Positions 34,813 through 46,013 are shown, counted from the first letter of the stretch. The stretch: 64,000 nucleotides of DNA from Pseudomonas quebecensis (GCF_026410085.1 NZ_CP112866.1:2418001-2482000), one strand, 5' to 3'. Notes: a model not told the origin generated them from the sequence alone. Numbers and translations are program-made.

Positions 34813-35390
34813 ATCAGTACCAGGCCGCAGGCAGCGTAACTGACGCGCTGCCAGACCGGTGAAGCATTCTGGCGCAGCAGATTGACTAACGCGGCGGTGA
34901 GGAAACACGACAGCACCGAGGCGAGCATGAAACCGGCAAAAAACATCAGCGTCTGGCCATGGCTCGGCGTGGCGCCGACGATGCCCGACAAGGCGCTGCC
35001 CAGCGCACCCCAGTACACAATGTTTTTCGGGTTGGCCAACGAGATTGCCGCGCCCACCGCCAGCGCATTCTGCCCGGAGCCGGCAGGGGCATTGTCTGCT
35101 GCCGGCAAGCGCCAGGCATCCAGCAGGCTGCGCGCACCGAGCCAGGCCAGGTACAGCGCGCAGACCGCCGTCAATGGCACGCGCACGGCATCGTGCTGCA
35201 TCAGCAGGGCGATGCCGGTGAGGCCAATGACTGCCCATACCGCATCGCCCACCAGTGAACCTACCTGTACCAGCAGCGCCGGCCTGAAGCCGTGCAGCAA
35301 ACCTCGGCGCAGGGTCTCGGCCAGCACGGCGCCAGGAGACAGGCAGAACACAAAACCAAATACCAGCGCGGAGAAAAAAATCGTCAACAT
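34779..35390 (-). CDS. LysE-family exporter
   Basis: A 203-residue membrane protein with six hydrophobic helices. FGFVFCLSPGAVLAETLRRG is a variant of the LysE N-terminal motif and AAISLANPKNIVYWGALGSA the second family motif. The substrate is unknown. It lies 75 bp downstream of arsC on the same strand; a link with arsenic resistance is not implied. Confidence 0.8.
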   Translation of the reverse strand: MLTIFFSALVFGFVFCLSPGAVLAETLRRGLLHGFRPALLVQVGSLVGDAVWAVIGLTGIALLMQHDAVRVPLTAVCALYLAWLGARSLLDAWRLPAADNAPAGSGQNALAVGAAISLANPKNIVYWGALGSALSGIVGATPSHGQTLMFFAGFMLASVLSCFLTAALVNLLRQNASPVWQRVSYAACGLVLIYLAILAARGL

Positions 35391-35465
35391 GCGTGCCCAG
35401 CCTCTTCCATGTCTGTCAGGTCGGGCGCGGAGCGAAAAGCCCGGACCGACCGATGTGCCACGCGT

Positions 35466-35936
35466 TTATAACTGCCCGATGCGTTCCAGTTCAACCTTTA
35501 ACTCAGCCGGGCACAGGCGTTCGAACGGCAATGCAAAAAACGCCCGGCAGCGACTTTCGATGGTTTCCAGGGTGGCGTTGAAGGCGGCGTCGAGGCGCGC
35601 GTCGTCACCTTCGACGTCGGACGGATCCTCCAGGCCCCAATGCGCTTTCATCGCCGGGCCGAAGTACACCGGGCAGGCTTCACCGGCCGCCTTGTCGCAC
35701 ACGGTGATCACCAGGTCCGGCGGGCTGCCTTCGAAGGCGTCGTTACCTTTGCTGTACAACCCCTCGGTGCTGATTCCGGCGGCCTGCAGGGTACTGAGGC
35801 TGCGGGGCAGCACCTGGCCCTTGGGAAAGCTGCCGGAGCTGACCGCTTCGAAGCCTTGCGGCGCCAGGTGGTTGAACACCGCTTCGGACAGGATGCTGCG
35901 ACAGCTGTTGGCGGTACACATGAACAGGACTTTCAT
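35466..35936 (-). CDS. arsC: Arsenate reductase (thioredoxin/LMW-phosphatase type)
   Basis: A 156-residue enzyme: MKVLFMCTANSCRSILSEAV holds the P-loop CTANSCRS with the catalytic cysteines, and VITVCDKAAGEACPVYFGPA the second conserved cysteine pair; WGLEDPSD is the Asp loop. It reduces arsenate to arsenite for export by ArsB. ATG 35,936 lies 12 bp after arsB with AGGAAG upstream. Confidence 0.93.
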   Translation of the reverse strand: MKVLFMCTANSCRSILSEAVFNHLAPQGFEAVSSGSFPKGQVLPRSLSTLQAAGISTEGLYSKGNDAFEGSPPDLVITVCDKAAGEACPVYFGPAMKAHWGLEDPSDVEGDDARLDAAFNATLETIESRCRAFFALPFERLCPAELKVELERIGQL

Positions 35937-35948
35937 CAAATGCTTCCT

Positions 35949-37232
35949 TCAGACACTCAGGCGCAGGGCGAGGGCGGCGAGGGTGATCAACAGCACCGGC
36001 AGGGTCAGCACGATGCCGACCTTGAAGTAATAACCCCAGGTGATGGTGATGCCTTTGCGCGCCAGGATATGCAGCCACAGCAACGTGGCCAGGCTGCCGA
36101 TAGGCGTAATTTTAGGGCCCAGGTCACTGCCGATCACATTGGCATAGACCATGGCGTCCTTGACCACGCCCACCGCATGGCTCGATTCGATGGACAGCGC
36201 GCCGATCAGTACTGTCGGCAGGTTATTCATCACCGACGACAGCAGCGCGGTCAGCAACCCGGTGCCCATGCTCGCGCCCCAGATACCGTAGGTGGCGAAG
36301 GTATCGAGCCAGGTCGCCAGGTAGGTGGTGAGGCCCGCGTTACGCAGGCCGTACACCACCAAGTACATGCCCAGGGAAAAGATCACGATCTGCCAGGGCG
36401 CTTCTTTGAGTACTTTGCGCGTGGAAATTTTATGGCCCTTGGCGGCGATCACCAGCAGGAGCACGGCGCACACGGCGGAAATTGCACTGATGGGAATGCC
36501 CAGCGGTTCCAGGGCGAAGCAGCCGATCAGCAGAATTCCCAGTACCCACCAGCCGGCGCGGAACGTGGCGCGGTCGTGGATCGCACTGGCGGGTTCATCC
36601 AGGTCGGCCGGGTCGTAGGCCTGTGGGATATCGCGGCGGAAAAACCCCAGCAGCACCGCCAGGGTGGCTGCCACACTGACCAGGTTGACCGGTACCATCA
36701 CCGCTGCGTATCGGTTGAAGCCGATCTTGAAATAGTCGGCCGAGACGATATTCACCAGGTTCGAGACCACCAGCGGCAGGCTCGCCGTGTCGGCAATAAA
36801 ACCCGCGCCCATCACGAACGCCAGGGTGGCCGCCGGCGAAAAGCGCAGCGCCAGCAACATCGACATCACGATGGGCGTCAGGATCAGCGCCGCGCCGTCA
36901 TTGGCAAACAGCGCCGACACCAGCGCGCCGAGCAGCACCATATAGGCAAACAGCCGCCGTCCGCGGCCACGCCCCCAGCGCGCCACATGCAGGGCGGCCC
37001 AGGCGAAGAAACCGGCCTCATCGAGCAGCAGGCTGATGATGATCAAGGCGACAAACGTGCCGGTTGCATTCCAGATGATGTGCCACACCACCGGAATATC
37101 CGCCAGGCTGATGACGCCGCAGGCCAGCGCCAGGATCGCACCGAGGCTGGCGCTCCAGCCGACGCCCAGGCCCTTGGGCTGCCAGATAACCAAAACAATC
37201 GTGACCAGAAAAATGGCAATTGCGACAAGCAT
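35949..37232 (-). CDS. arsB: Arsenite efflux permease
   Basis: A 427-residue inner-membrane protein with about twelve helices, starting [40 protein letters not shown] and [20 protein letters not shown] are the ArsB signatures. It exports arsenite and antimonite by proton exchange. ATG 37,232 is the family start; a longer frame upstream overlaps arsR in another frame and is rejected. Middle gene of arsRBC. Confidence 0.95.
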   Translation of the reverse strand: MLVAIAIFLVTIVLVIWQPKGLGVGWSASLGAILALACGVISLADIPVVWHIIWNATGTFVALIIISLLLDEAGFFAWAALHVARWGRGRGRRLFAYMVLLGALVSALFANDGAALILTPIVMSMLLALRFSPAATLAFVMGAGFIADTASLPLVVSNLVNIVSADYFKIGFNRYAAVMVPVNLVSVAATLAVLLGFFRRDIPQAYDPADLDEPASAIHDRATFRAGWWVLGILLIGCFALEPLGIPISAISAVCAVLLLVIAAKGHKISTRKVLKEAPWQIVIFSLGMYLVVYGLRNAGLTTYLATWLDTFATYGIWGASMGTGLLTALLSSVMNNLPTVLIGALSIESSHAVGVVKDAMVYANVIGSDLGPKITPIGSLATLLWLHILARKGITITWGYYFKVGIVLTLPVLLITLAALALRLSV

Positions 37233-37251
37233 GAATAAACGCTCCGATGGC

Positions 37252-37608
37252 TCAGCAGCAGGTGCTGGCCCGTTGTGGTCTGTCGCCCATTGCACCCAGA
37301 CGCAGCGCGTCGCTGTGCAACCATGGCTGGTTGGCTTGCAAAGTGATGTCCAGCACCTGATGTGCCCAATCGGGCAATGCCGGGTTGATGCGGTAATAGA
37401 TCCATTGACCCTGACGACGATCCACCAATACGCCGCAACTGCGCAGTTGTGCGAGGTGGCGGGAGATTTTCGGCTGGCTGTCGCCCAGAGCATGGATCAG
37501 TTCGCACACGCAAAGTTCGCCTTCGCGCAGGATCAACAGCGTCAGGCGTACACGGGTAGGGTCAGCCAGGCATTTGAACAGGGCTGGCGGCGAAAAGAGG
37601 TCGGGCAT
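37252..37608 (-). CDS. arsR: Arsenic-responsive repressor
   Basis: A 118-residue winged-helix repressor. [20 protein letters not shown] contains the arsenite-binding CVC motif (ELCVCEL) leading into the recognition helix ([17 protein letters not shown]). It ends in two cysteines (STCC). First gene of the ars operon; the palindrome just upstream is a candidate operator. No arsH or second regulator is present. Confidence 0.93.
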   Translation of the reverse strand: MPDLFSPPALFKCLADPTRVRLTLLILREGELCVCELIHALGDSQPKISRHLAQLRSCGVLVDRRQGQWIYYRINPALPDWAHQVLDITLQANQPWLHSDALRLGAMGDRPQRASTCC

Positions 37609-37635
37609 GGTTCCGGCTCCTGTATAGGGTTATGC

Positions 37636-37650
37636 GAATATACGTATTTC
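37636..37650 (-). promoter_or_regulatory. Candidate ArsR operator
   Basis: GAATATACGTATTTC, a near-perfect palindrome in an AT-rich stretch 28-42 bp upstream of the arsR start. ArsR proteins bind such short dyads; the assignment rests on position and symmetry only. Confidence 0.45.
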
Positions 37651-37783
37651 CATATATTTCTGTCAAAACTTGTATTGATTGACCTGGATCAAAGAGCTGG
37701 AAATCCGCCACAAGTGTCTGAAATTAAAATGAAACATGAATGTCCTAAAGTGCCTGCCCATTGCTGATGAAGGAAGACCCCGC

Positions 37784-37999
37784 GTGACCCGAGCAACCCG
37801 CAACCTGCGCAAGACCCTGGATTCCGTCGCGGAAAATAACGAAACCGCAGCGTTTGATCTGATGCGCGCCGTTGAAAAACTCGGCGACGAGGTGCTGCGT
37901 CAGCGCTTGCTCAACACCATTCATCGCCTCAACCAGGACGCCTACGAATTGCGCGAAGCGCGCGACTCGGTGGAGCAGGTTTCGGTCAGGCTCGCCTGA
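37784..37999 (+). CDS. Small helical protein with GTG start
   Basis: A 71-residue, almost wholly helical protein (TRNLRKTLDSVAENNETAAF, LLNTIHRLNQDAYELREARD). AAGGAAG ten bases before GTG 37,784 decides the start; an ATG 16 codons earlier lacks a ribosome-binding site. Function unknown; it stands alone between ars and azl genes. Confidence 0.55.
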   Translation: MTRATRNLRKTLDSVAENNETAAFDLMRAVEKLGDEVLRQRLLNTIHRLNQDAYELREARDSVEQVSVRLA

Positions 38000-38070
38000 G
38001 CAAGATCGTTCAAGACACGCTTCAACTCGTTCAGGCATGCTTGGCGACTGTTTGTCGATGAGCCGTTTCT

Positions 38071-38766
38071 ATGCCTGCCGCCTTGCCTTATCACGCCTTT
38101 GCCCGCGGTGCGATCGCCGTTCTGCCGTTATCCCTGGCCTGCGCTCCCTGGGGGCTGCTCGCCGGCTCCATGGCCATAGACGCGCAATTGACCCCACTGC
38201 AAGCCCAGGGCCTGTCGGCCATTGTGTTCGCCGGTGCCGCGCAGCTGGTGGCTATCGGGATGGTCAAAAGTGGCGCCAGCCTGATATCGATTGTGCTCAC
38301 TACCTTGCTGTTGACTTCGCAGCATTTGCTCTACGGCATGCACCTGCGGCCGGTGCTTTCACCGTTGAATACACGCTGGCGTTTGAGCCTGGGGTTTTTG
38401 CTCACCGATGAATTTTTCGCGCTGGTCAGCCACTACGACCGCCAGACGTTCAATCGCTGGTACGCCCTCGGCGTGGGGCTGAGCTTTTACATCATCTGGA
38501 ACCTGTTCACCCTGGCCGGCATTGTGCTCGGCAAAAGCATTCCGGGGCTTGATCAACTGGGGCTGGAATTTTCGATCGCTGCCACCTTCATCGCGTTGAT
38601 TACCCCGGTGGTGCGCGACGTACCGACGGTGGTGTGCGTGGCGGTAGCATTGCTGTGTTCGGTGTGGCTGAGTTTTCTACACTGGGAATCGGCGGTGGTG
38701 GTGTCGGGCCTGCTGGGCATGAGCGCTGGGTTTATCTGCAAGCGATTGGGAGTCGGGCAACCATGA
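38071..38766 (+). CDS. azlC: AzlC-family branched-chain amino acid exporter subunit
   Basis: A 231-residue membrane protein with six to eight hydrophobic helices. ARGAIAVLPLSLACAPWGLL, GLSAIVFAGAAQLVAIGMVK and LLTDEFFALVSHYDR are the AzlC/YgaZ motifs. With AzlD it exports branched-chain amino acids. The azlD gene follows with a 4-bp overlap. Confidence 0.9.
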   Translation: MPAALPYHAFARGAIAVLPLSLACAPWGLLAGSMAIDAQLTPLQAQGLSAIVFAGAAQLVAIGMVKSGASLISIVLTTLLLTSQHLLYGMHLRPVLSPLNTRWRLSLGFLLTDEFFALVSHYDRQTFNRWYALGVGLSFYIIWNLFTLAGIVLGKSIPGLDQLGLEFSIAATFIALITPVVRDVPTVVCVAVALLCSVWLSFLHWESAVVVSGLLGMSAGFICKRLGVGQP

Positions 38767-39074
38767 TTTACTTGATGATTGTGACCATGGGCCTGGCGGT
38801 GTTCTTCAACCGCTACCTGTTTATCGAACCGCGCCTGCCGGTACGCCTTAACCGTGGCGCGCGGGAGTTCCTGGGATTTGCGGTGCCCGGCATGCTCACG
38901 GCGATCTGCGGACCGATTATTTTCCTGACCGACCATCAGCTCAACCTCAGCCCGACCAACCCGTATCTGCTCGCCGGCCTCTGCGCGGTGGGGTTGATGT
39001 TCTGGACGCGCAACGTGTTGATCACAGTGCTGCTGAGCATGGCGGTGTTCTATCTGTTTCGCTGGTGGCTCTGA
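38763..39074 (+). CDS. azlD: AzlD-family exporter subunit
   Basis: A 103-residue membrane protein with four hydrophobic helices (MIYLMIVTMGLAVFFNRYLF, FLGFAVPGMLTAICGPIIFL), the expected small partner of AzlC. It starts inside the azlC stop (ATGA). An inverted repeat GCCCGC/GCGGGC at about 39,091-39,108 follows. Confidence 0.88.
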   Translation: MIYLMIVTMGLAVFFNRYLFIEPRLPVRLNRGAREFLGFAVPGMLTAICGPIIFLTDHQLNLSPTNPYLLAGLCAVGLMFWTRNVLITVLLSMAVFYLFRWWL

Positions 39075-39246
39075 AACGCAGTCGAAAAAAAGCCCGCGGG
39101 AGGGCGGGCGGAAGGAAGACTTCAAAAAAATGAGCACGGCCAGTGTAGGCGGCGAAAGCAGGTTTTACCGTGAAACAAAGTTCATGCAAGCGTCAGGCAG
39201 GTACGCGGCAATGGTAGAGTCGCGTTTTTTTCAAGGAGGTGATGGC

Positions 39247-39600
39247 ATGCGGAACGTGGTGATTGGCGCATTGGCGCTGGCGGTACTGGCCGGCTGCGCG
39301 GGCTCGAAGATGAAAGAGGCGCGCGCCGGCACGCCTTACAAGACCCTGGCGTCTGACAAAGCCACGCTGGTGGTGGCTGAATGCGTGCAGTTCGGCTGGC
39401 AGGATGAAAGCGTGTTCGGTGTCGACGCCGGCGGCTTCAAGGAACCGACCGGGTCGGGTGGCTTCACCGTGTACACCACGGCGGGCGATTACTTCGTCGA
39501 CATCCAGAGTGCGGGCGCCGGTTCCAGCATCAAGTACTACGCCGCCGAAGACACCATGCCGGCCAAGCGTCGTCTGGCTGCGCTGGCGACCTGCCTGTAA
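39247..39600 (+). CDS. Small lipoprotein, paralogue of the one at 49,687
   Basis: A 117-residue lipoprotein: MRNVVIGALALAVLAGCAGS has the lipobox LAGC. AAGGAGGT seven bases before the ATG is a strong ribosome-binding site. The mature part (FTVYTTAGDYFVDIQSAGAG, SSIKYYAAED) shares the end motif GSSIK-YY/LYE with the lipoprotein encoded at 49,687, so the two are likely paralogues. One cysteine is in VVAECVQFG and another at the end. Envelope location; function unknown. Confidence 0.7.
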   Translation: MRNVVIGALALAVLAGCAGSKMKEARAGTPYKTLASDKATLVVAECVQFGWQDESVFGVDAGGFKEPTGSGGFTVYTTAGDYFVDIQSAGAGSSIKYYAAEDTMPAKRRLAALATCL

Positions 39601-39745
39601 TCCCTTGCCTTAGCGATCTTCGGAAATGCCCGGCGGGACAGCGCTCGGGCATTGCCTTATGATTCACCTCGCTCGCCCGGGGTGATGGCTCTTTACCAGT
39701 ACACGGACGTCGAGGTCGACACGCCGGGCGAGCATCCTTTTCTGT

Positions 39746-40450
39746 TCAACGCGGCATGTAGCCCAAGTGCCAACGCCGTGGAATCTTCAGCGACACCAAA
39801 CCCAACACGGCCGCCAGGGCGCCGCTGACCCACAGCGCGCGCAACCCCATATGGTGCTCCAGTACCGCCCCGATCACCGCACCGACAAACATGCCGGCCC
39901 ACGGCACCAGTTGCACGCGCCAGCCGTCGCGGCGCTCGCCCAGTAACCAGCGGCCCAGGCCGCGACCGAACCGCGACAGCGCACCGGTCACGTAGGTCAA
40001 GCCCACCGGCAAGCCGTTCACTTCTTCGACCGCCGCATTGAGCATGCCCATGGCCACGATTGCCGCCAACAGCGCGGGTAACAGGTCCTCGAAGGGCCAG
40101 AACGCGCCGCAGCACAACAGCGCGGCGATATACAGCAGGAGGGGCAGGGCGTGGCGCCGGCTCAGTCGGCTGACCACAATGCCCAGCGCGTTCCCCAGAA
40201 TAAACGTGGCAACCAGCAACAGCAGACGCCCGGTCAGGCTGTGGTCGCCCGCGCCGATGGCCACTGCCAGGCGCGTGGTATTGCCGCTCATGAACGAAAC
40301 AAAATCGCCGCTGGCCATAAAGCCTATGGCATCGGTCATCCCCGCCAGCACCGAAAGGCTGGCCACCAGCATCATGCCGACGCGCCCGCGCCATCGGCGT
40401 CGTTGGGCCAAAGCGGCATTGGCGTAAGGCTTGCGGGGCAGCGGCAGCAT
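39746..40450 (-). CDS. DUF1275 (YoaK-like) membrane protein
   Basis: A 234-residue protein with about six hydrophobic helices. AGMTDAIGFMASGDFVSFMS-GNTTRLA matches the DUF1275 signature (G-x-D-A-x-G-F ... F-x-S-F-M-S-G-N-T). Function unknown for the family. A GC-rich hairpin AATGCCCG/CGGGCATT lies at 39,625-39,653 downstream. Confidence 0.85.
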   Translation of the reverse strand: MLPLPRKPYANAALAQRRRWRGRVGMMLVASLSVLAGMTDAIGFMASGDFVSFMSGNTTRLAVAIGAGDHSLTGRLLLLVATFILGNALGIVVSRLSRRHALPLLLYIAALLCCGAFWPFEDLLPALLAAIVAMGMLNAAVEEVNGLPVGLTYVTGALSRFGRGLGRWLLGERRDGWRVQLVPWAGMFVGAVIGAVLEHHMGLRALWVSGALAAVLGLVSLKIPRRWHLGYMPR

Positions 40451-40516
40451 GGGCGGGGCCTCGGTGAGATTATCCGGCCACTACGGTAGGGCGCTTTGCG
40501 CCCGCGCGCAATGACG

Positions 40517-42139
40517 TCAGGCAGTTTGCAGGCGCCAGCCCGAAGGCGTCCAACTCAGATGATGGGTGGGGCCGATAGCCTGGATAAACGCCTGATCATG
40601 GGACACCACCACCATCGCTCCGGCAAACCCCTGCAACGCCTGCTCGAAGGCAATGACCGACGCCAGGTCCAGGTGGTTGGTAGGCTCGTCCAGCAACAGC
40701 AATTGCGCCGGGACGTCACGCCACATGGCAATCGCCATCGCGGCCTTCAAACGCTCACCACCGCTGAGCTGTGCGACCGGTTGGGTCACGCGCACCGCGT
40801 CCAACTGCAGCAAGGCCAGGCGCGTGCGCAGTTCGCCTTCGACCAGTGGCGTGTCGAGCAGGTTGAGGTGCTCGATTACCGAGCGTTGTTCGTCCAGAAA
40901 GCCCAGGTGCTGGTCGATGCAGGCCGCTGGCAGCGGCACGCGACACTCTCCGCTGACCGGTTGCCACTGGCCCGCCAGCACTTTGAGCAAGGTGGATTTA
41001 CCGCAACCGTTAGGCCCTTGCACGGCCACCCGCGCCGGGCCCATCAAGCTGAGGGTCAGCGCCGGGGTATCCAGCGACGGTAAGCACACATCGACCAGCT
41101 TCAGCACCAGGCGCCCCTTGGGCACCGCCGAATCCGGCAAGGCCAGTAAGGTCGGGGGCTGTTGCGCCACGCGCTCATGGGCCTGGCGCACCTGATGGTC
41201 CAGTTGCTGTTTACGCGCATGTTGATCGCTGCGCACGCTGCTGACCACTTCACGGGCTGTGCTTTTCCAGCGGGCCTGGGTAAACCGGTCCACATTGGCG
41301 CTTTGCGCGTGTTTGTGGGCACGGGCAGCCTTGCGTTGCAGCGTGTCGTGGTCCTTTTGCAGGCGACGGCGCTCGCGCGTGCGCTCCAGGCGCGAATGGT
41401 CCAAAGCGGCAATCGCAGCGTGCTGCTCGATGTCGCGCTGTCGTCGATAGGCTTCGTAGTTACCTCCGTAGACCTTAGGGCCCAGAGGGGACAGTTCGAT
41501 GATTCGTGCCAGGGTATTAAGCAGCGCCCGGTCATGACTGACGACCACCAAGCCGCCGCGCCACTGGCCCAGGGCCTGGAGCAGCCAGGCGCGCCCGCTG
41601 CTGTCGAGGTGGTTGGTGGGTTCGTCGAGCACCAGCAACTCGGGCGTGGTCAGGAACGCGCTGATCAACGCCACCCGCGCCAGTTGGCCGCCACTGAGTT
41701 GATCGGCCGGCGATTCGAGCGTCAGTGATGCCAGGCCCGCCTCATCCAGCGCCGTACGCAGGCGCTCGGCAAGATCCCAGCGGTCGTCGATCAGCTCAAG
41801 GTCGTCGACACGCGCCGCGCCTGCGGCCATGCGTTGCAATGCTTCCAGGGCCGGGGCGCTGCCGGTGAGATCGGCGACGCTGGCGCCGGGCGTAACCACC
41901 ACGTTTTGCGGAACGAAGGCCACGCTGGCCGATCGTGTGATGGCGCCGGATGACGGCGCGAGCACTCCGGCGATCAGTTGGGCGAGGAGGCTTTTACCGC
42001 TGCCGTTGCGACCCACAATGCCGGTGGGCGTGTGATCGATGGACAAGTTCAGGTCGTCCAGCAGGGTTCCGCCATTGGCGAACTGGAAGGTTACGTGTTG
42101 CAGGGAAATCAATGCGGGCAGCCGTGTGACGTGAGCCAT
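40517..42139 (-). CDS. ABC-F type ATPase
   Basis: A 540-residue soluble protein with two ATP-binding cassettes: Walker A GRNGSGKS (about 48) and GPNGCGKS (about 350), signatures LSGGQLARVALIS and LSGGERLKAAMAI, Walker B LLVLDEPTNHLD and LLLLDEPTNHLD, and a charged linker (RERRRLQKDHDTLQ). ABC-F proteins act on the ribosome rather than in transport. GGAGGTGC before ATG 42,139 decides the start. Whether it protects from an antibiotic or is housekeeping (Uup-like) cannot be told. Confidence 0.9.
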   Translation of the reverse strand: MAHVTRLPALISLQHVTFQFANGGTLLDDLNLSIDHTPTGIVGRNGSGKSLLAQLIAGVLAPSSGAITRSASVAFVPQNVVVTPGASVADLTGSAPALEALQRMAAGAARVDDLELIDDRWDLAERLRTALDEAGLASLTLESPADQLSGGQLARVALISAFLTTPELLVLDEPTNHLDSSGRAWLLQALGQWRGGLVVVSHDRALLNTLARIIELSPLGPKVYGGNYEAYRRQRDIEQHAAIAALDHSRLERTRERRRLQKDHDTLQRKAARAHKHAQSANVDRFTQARWKSTAREVVSSVRSDQHARKQQLDHQVRQAHERVAQQPPTLLALPDSAVPKGRLVLKLVDVCLPSLDTPALTLSLMGPARVAVQGPNGCGKSTLLKVLAGQWQPVSGECRVPLPAACIDQHLGFLDEQRSVIEHLNLLDTPLVEGELRTRLALLQLDAVRVTQPVAQLSGGERLKAAMAIAMWRDVPAQLLLLDEPTNHLDLASVIAFEQALQGFAGAMVVVSHDQAFIQAIGPTHHLSWTPSGWRLQTA

Positions 42140-42262
42140 CAGCACCTCCATAAAAATGTCGAACAGGCCAACAAGCGCGCCAGGCGCTGGTTGCGGATAC
42201 ATTTTGGAAGGCTTAGTGGTTCACGTCGGCGGTCGTCCCGAGGGTCAGAAGGGAGACAGAGC

Positions 42263-43312
42263 CTAACCCGCCTTGGCGTTCTGCGGCAAGTCAGCGGCCA
42301 GGCGTTCGAGGAACATCGCCAGAGCGACTTCTTCGGCTTTCAGGCCCTTGCGCACCCGCGGCTTGGGCAGCTTCGACAATTCCCCCAGGCTGAAATGCTC
42401 AAGTACGGCCGGGTGGATATAGCACTTGCGGCACACCGCCGGGGTATTACCCAACTGCTTGGCGACATCCTTGACCATCGACACGACATGCCGCTTGGCA
42501 TCGGATTCGGGCTGCCACTGCAATTCGCGCAGCACTGCCAGCGCCATGGCGGTGCCAGCCCACGTGCGATAATCCTTGGCAGTAAAATCCTCACCCGTGA
42601 GGCTGTGCAGGTAGGCATTCACATCATGAGAACTGACCGTGTGGCGCTCACCGTCCTCGTCCAGGTACTGGAACAGATTCTGCCCCGGCAATTCCATGCA
42701 GCGTTTCACCACGCCGGCCAGGCGTCGATCCTTGACGCTCACCTGATGCTCCACGCCGCTCTTGCCGCGAAACTGGAACTGAATCTCGCTGCCCTTGACG
42801 TCCACATGTCGGTTGCGCAGCGTGGTCAGGCCGTAGGATTTATTATCGCGCGCGTACTGAGTATTGCCGACGCGGATCAGCGTGGCGTCCAGCAGCATCA
42901 CCACGGTAGCCAGGACTTTTTCGCGGGTGAATCCGGGTTCGGCCAGTTGCGCTTCCAATTGCTTGCGCAGTTTCGGCAAGGCGTTGCCGAAGGCCTGCAG
43001 ACGCGCATATTTGTCGCTGTCGCGCACTTCGCGCCAGCGCGTGTGGTAGCGGTATTGCTTGCGTCCGCGGGCATCGCGGCCGGTGGCTTGCAGATGACCG
43101 CGCGGATCGGCGCAGATCCATACATCGGTGTAGGCCGGTGGCACCGCCAGGGCGTTGAGACGCTTGATCTCGTCGGCATCGGTGATGCGCTCGCCCTTGG
43201 GGTTGAAGTACTGGAATTTGCCGCGCACTTTTTTGCGGCGGATGCCGGGCAGGGTGTCATCAACGTAATGCAGGTCGCGGGGCAGGTCGGCGGGCAGCGC
43301 GGAGTCGGGCAT
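42263..43312 (-). CDS. DNA topoisomerase IB
   Basis: A 349-residue poxvirus-type topoisomerase I. RVGNTQYARDNKSYGLTTLR and FRGKSGVEHQVSVKDRRLAG hold the catalytic Arg and Lys, and AVCRKCYIHPAVLEHF the active-site Tyr. It relaxes supercoils by a 3'-phosphotyrosyl intermediate. Such enzymes are common but not essential in Pseudomonas. Single gene. Confidence 0.93.
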   Translation of the reverse strand: MPDSALPADLPRDLHYVDDTLPGIRRKKVRGKFQYFNPKGERITDADEIKRLNALAVPPAYTDVWICADPRGHLQATGRDARGRKQYRYHTRWREVRDSDKYARLQAFGNALPKLRKQLEAQLAEPGFTREKVLATVVMLLDATLIRVGNTQYARDNKSYGLTTLRNRHVDVKGSEIQFQFRGKSGVEHQVSVKDRRLAGVVKRCMELPGQNLFQYLDEDGERHTVSSHDVNAYLHSLTGEDFTAKDYRTWAGTAMALAVLRELQWQPESDAKRHVVSMVKDVAKQLGNTPAVCRKCYIHPAVLEHFSLGELSKLPKPRVRKGLKAEEVALAMFLERLAADLPQNAKAG

Positions 43313-43390
43313 GGCTCAGGTTCCTTGGCAATCAATCAGGCCGGTATGTCTGATTGACCGCAGCCGTGTGCGGACGTGCCAAAAGGTTTG

Positions 43391-44476
43391 CTAGGCCAGC
43401 ACCGCCACGGCTTTGATCTGCGCCCACAGCCCTTTTCCGGGATGCAGCTGCAACTGGTCGCGGGAAAAACGCGTGATGCGCGCCAACAGCGGCGTGCCGT
43501 CAGCGTCCAGGCGCACCAGCACGTGGGCACTGTTATCCGCAGCGACCTCCTCGATCACAGTGACCGGCAGGCGGTTGAGGATGCTGCTGGGTTCCTCGGC
43601 CTGCAGGCTGAGGCTGACGTCCCGCGCCTGCACCTTGACCCGCAGCGCCTTGCCAATGTCCAGCGGCGCGTGGGCCACGCGCACGGTCAACGCGCTGCCC
43701 GGCAACTGCAGCGTGAGCAACTGGTAGTGGGCATCGTAGGCATTGACCACACCATTGATCACCACGCCGGCGTCATCACCGCGCGCCAGCGGCAGGTCCA
43801 GGCGCGCCAGTGTGTCGCCAATGGGGCCGCAGGCCAAGGCTTTGCCTTCGCTGAGCAGCACGATGTGGTCAGCCAGGCGCGCGACTTCGTCCTGTGCATG
43901 GCTGACATACAGCACCGGAATCTCCAGCTCGTCGTGCAGGCGTTCCAGGTACGGCAGGATCTCGCTTTTGCGCTGGCTGTCGAGGGCCGCGAGGGGCTCG
44001 TCCATCAACAGTAAGCGGGGGCTGGTGAGCAGTGCGCGGGCGATGCCGATGCGCTGGCGCTCGCCGCCGGACAGGTGCTGGGGCCGGCGTTCGAGCAGAT
44101 GGCCGATGCCCAGCAGCTCGGTGGCCTGGGCCATGTCCACCTGCCGTTGTGCGCGCGGCGTGCGCTTGAGGCCGAATTCCAGATTGGCGCGCACCGATAA
44201 ATGCGCGAACAGGCTAGCTTCCTGGAACACGTACCCTAACGCGCGTTGGTGCGGCGGCATGAACACCCCGCTGCGGCTGTCCTGCCAGACCTCGTCGTTG
44301 ATCCGGATTAAGCCATTCCTGGCCCGTTCCAGGCCGGCGATGCAGCGCAGGCAGGTGGTCTTGCCGGAGCCTGAATGCCCGTACAACGCGGTGACGCCAC
44401 GGCCGGGCAGTTGCAGGTCCACATCGAGGGCAAAGCCGGAATACCGCAGGTGCAGGCGTATCTCCATCATCGACAT
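43391..44476 (-). CDS. modC: Molybdate ABC transporter ATPase
   Basis: A 361-residue protein. ABC domain with Walker [17 protein letters not shown], signature [15 protein letters not shown], Walker [13 protein letters not shown]-terminal Mop domain (about 290-355: [34 protein letters not shown]) that binds molybdate. The ATG overlaps the modB stop by one base. Confidence 0.93.
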   Translation of the reverse strand: MSMMEIRLHLRYSGFALDVDLQLPGRGVTALYGHSGSGKTTCLRCIAGLERARNGLIRINDEVWQDSRSGVFMPPHQRALGYVFQEASLFAHLSVRANLEFGLKRTPRAQRQVDMAQATELLGIGHLLERRPQHLSGGERQRIGIARALLTSPRLLLMDEPLAALDSQRKSEILPYLERLHDELEIPVLYVSHAQDEVARLADHIVLLSEGKALACGPIGDTLARLDLPLARGDDAGVVINGVVNAYDAHYQLLTLQLPGSALTVRVAHAPLDIGKALRVKVQARDVSLSLQAEEPSSILNRLPVTVIEEVAADNSAHVLVRLDADGTPLLARITRFSRDQLQLHPGKGLWAQIKAVAVLA

Positions 44477-45156
44477 CAGCTCCAGCCCAGTCTGGTTTTG
44501 CGGCTGGAGTAGAGCGCCAGCAACACAAAAAACGCGAACACTACCATGGCGCCCGCCAGCCAATGGGCCTGGGCATATTCCATGGCTTCGACATGGTCGT
44601 AGATCTGCACCGAGACCACGCGGGTCTTGTCCGGGATATTGCCGCCGATCATCAGCACCACGCCGAACTCACCGACAGTGTGGGCAAAGCCCAGGATGGA
44701 CGCGGTGATAAAACCCGGGCGCGCCAGGGGCAGGATCACGCTGAAGAACGTGTCCCAAGGTCCGGCGCGCAGTGTCGCCGCGACTTCCAAAGGCCGCGTG
44801 CCGATGGCCGAAAAGGCGTTCTGCAACGGCTGCACCACAAATGGCATGGAGTAGATCACCGAACCGATGACCAGGCCGGTGAAGCTGAACGTGAGGGTGC
44901 CCAGGCCCAACCACTGCGTGAGCTGGCCGAAATAGCCGTTGGGACCCATGGTCAGCAGCAGGTAGAAACCAATGACCGTCGGCGGCAGCACCAGCGGCAG
45001 GGCGACGATCGCGCCCACGGGGCCGCGCCACCAGGAGCGCGTGCGCGACAGCCACAGGGCAATCGGAGTGCCGATGACCAGCAGGATTACGGTGGTCAGT
45101 GTCGCGAGTTTGACGGTCAACCAGATCGCGGAAAAATCGGCACTCGATAGGGGCAT
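44476..45156 (-). CDS. modB: Molybdate ABC transporter permease
   Basis: A 226-residue membrane permease with about five helices. The EAA-type loop [21 protein letters not shown] contacts ModC, and [20 protein letters not shown] is the typical ModB end. It follows modA with no gap. Confidence 0.95.
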   Translation of the reverse strand: MPLSSADFSAIWLTVKLATLTTVILLVIGTPIALWLSRTRSWWRGPVGAIVALPLVLPPTVIGFYLLLTMGPNGYFGQLTQWLGLGTLTFSFTGLVIGSVIYSMPFVVQPLQNAFSAIGTRPLEVAATLRAGPWDTFFSVILPLARPGFITASILGFAHTVGEFGVVLMIGGNIPDKTRVVSVQIYDHVEAMEYAQAHWLAGAMVVFAFFVLLALYSSRKTRLGWS

Positions 45157-45939
<783 letters not shown>

Positions 45940-45944
45940 TTAAT

Positions 45945-45968
45945 CGCTATGTACGCGAATATATAGCG
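45945..45968 (-). promoter_or_regulatory. Candidate ModE operator upstream of modA
   Basis: CGCTAT at 45,945 and ATAGCG at 45,963 are inverted with 12 bases between them, with ATATATAGCG on one side, close to the ModE consensus (CGnTATAT-N-ATATAnCG). It lies 36-59 bp upstream of the modA start, where ModE represses under molybdate excess in related bacteria. No modE gene is in the window. Confidence 0.5.
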
Positions 45969-46013
45969 CTCGACCACTGCCGGTACAGTGCAACGTTGCC
46001 GCAACAGCCAGGG

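Noticed and set aside
39091..39108. Inverted repeat after azlD as a plus-strand terminator
   Set aside because: The T-tract would be on the minus strand only, where no gene needs it nearby; kept as a hairpin of unknown use.
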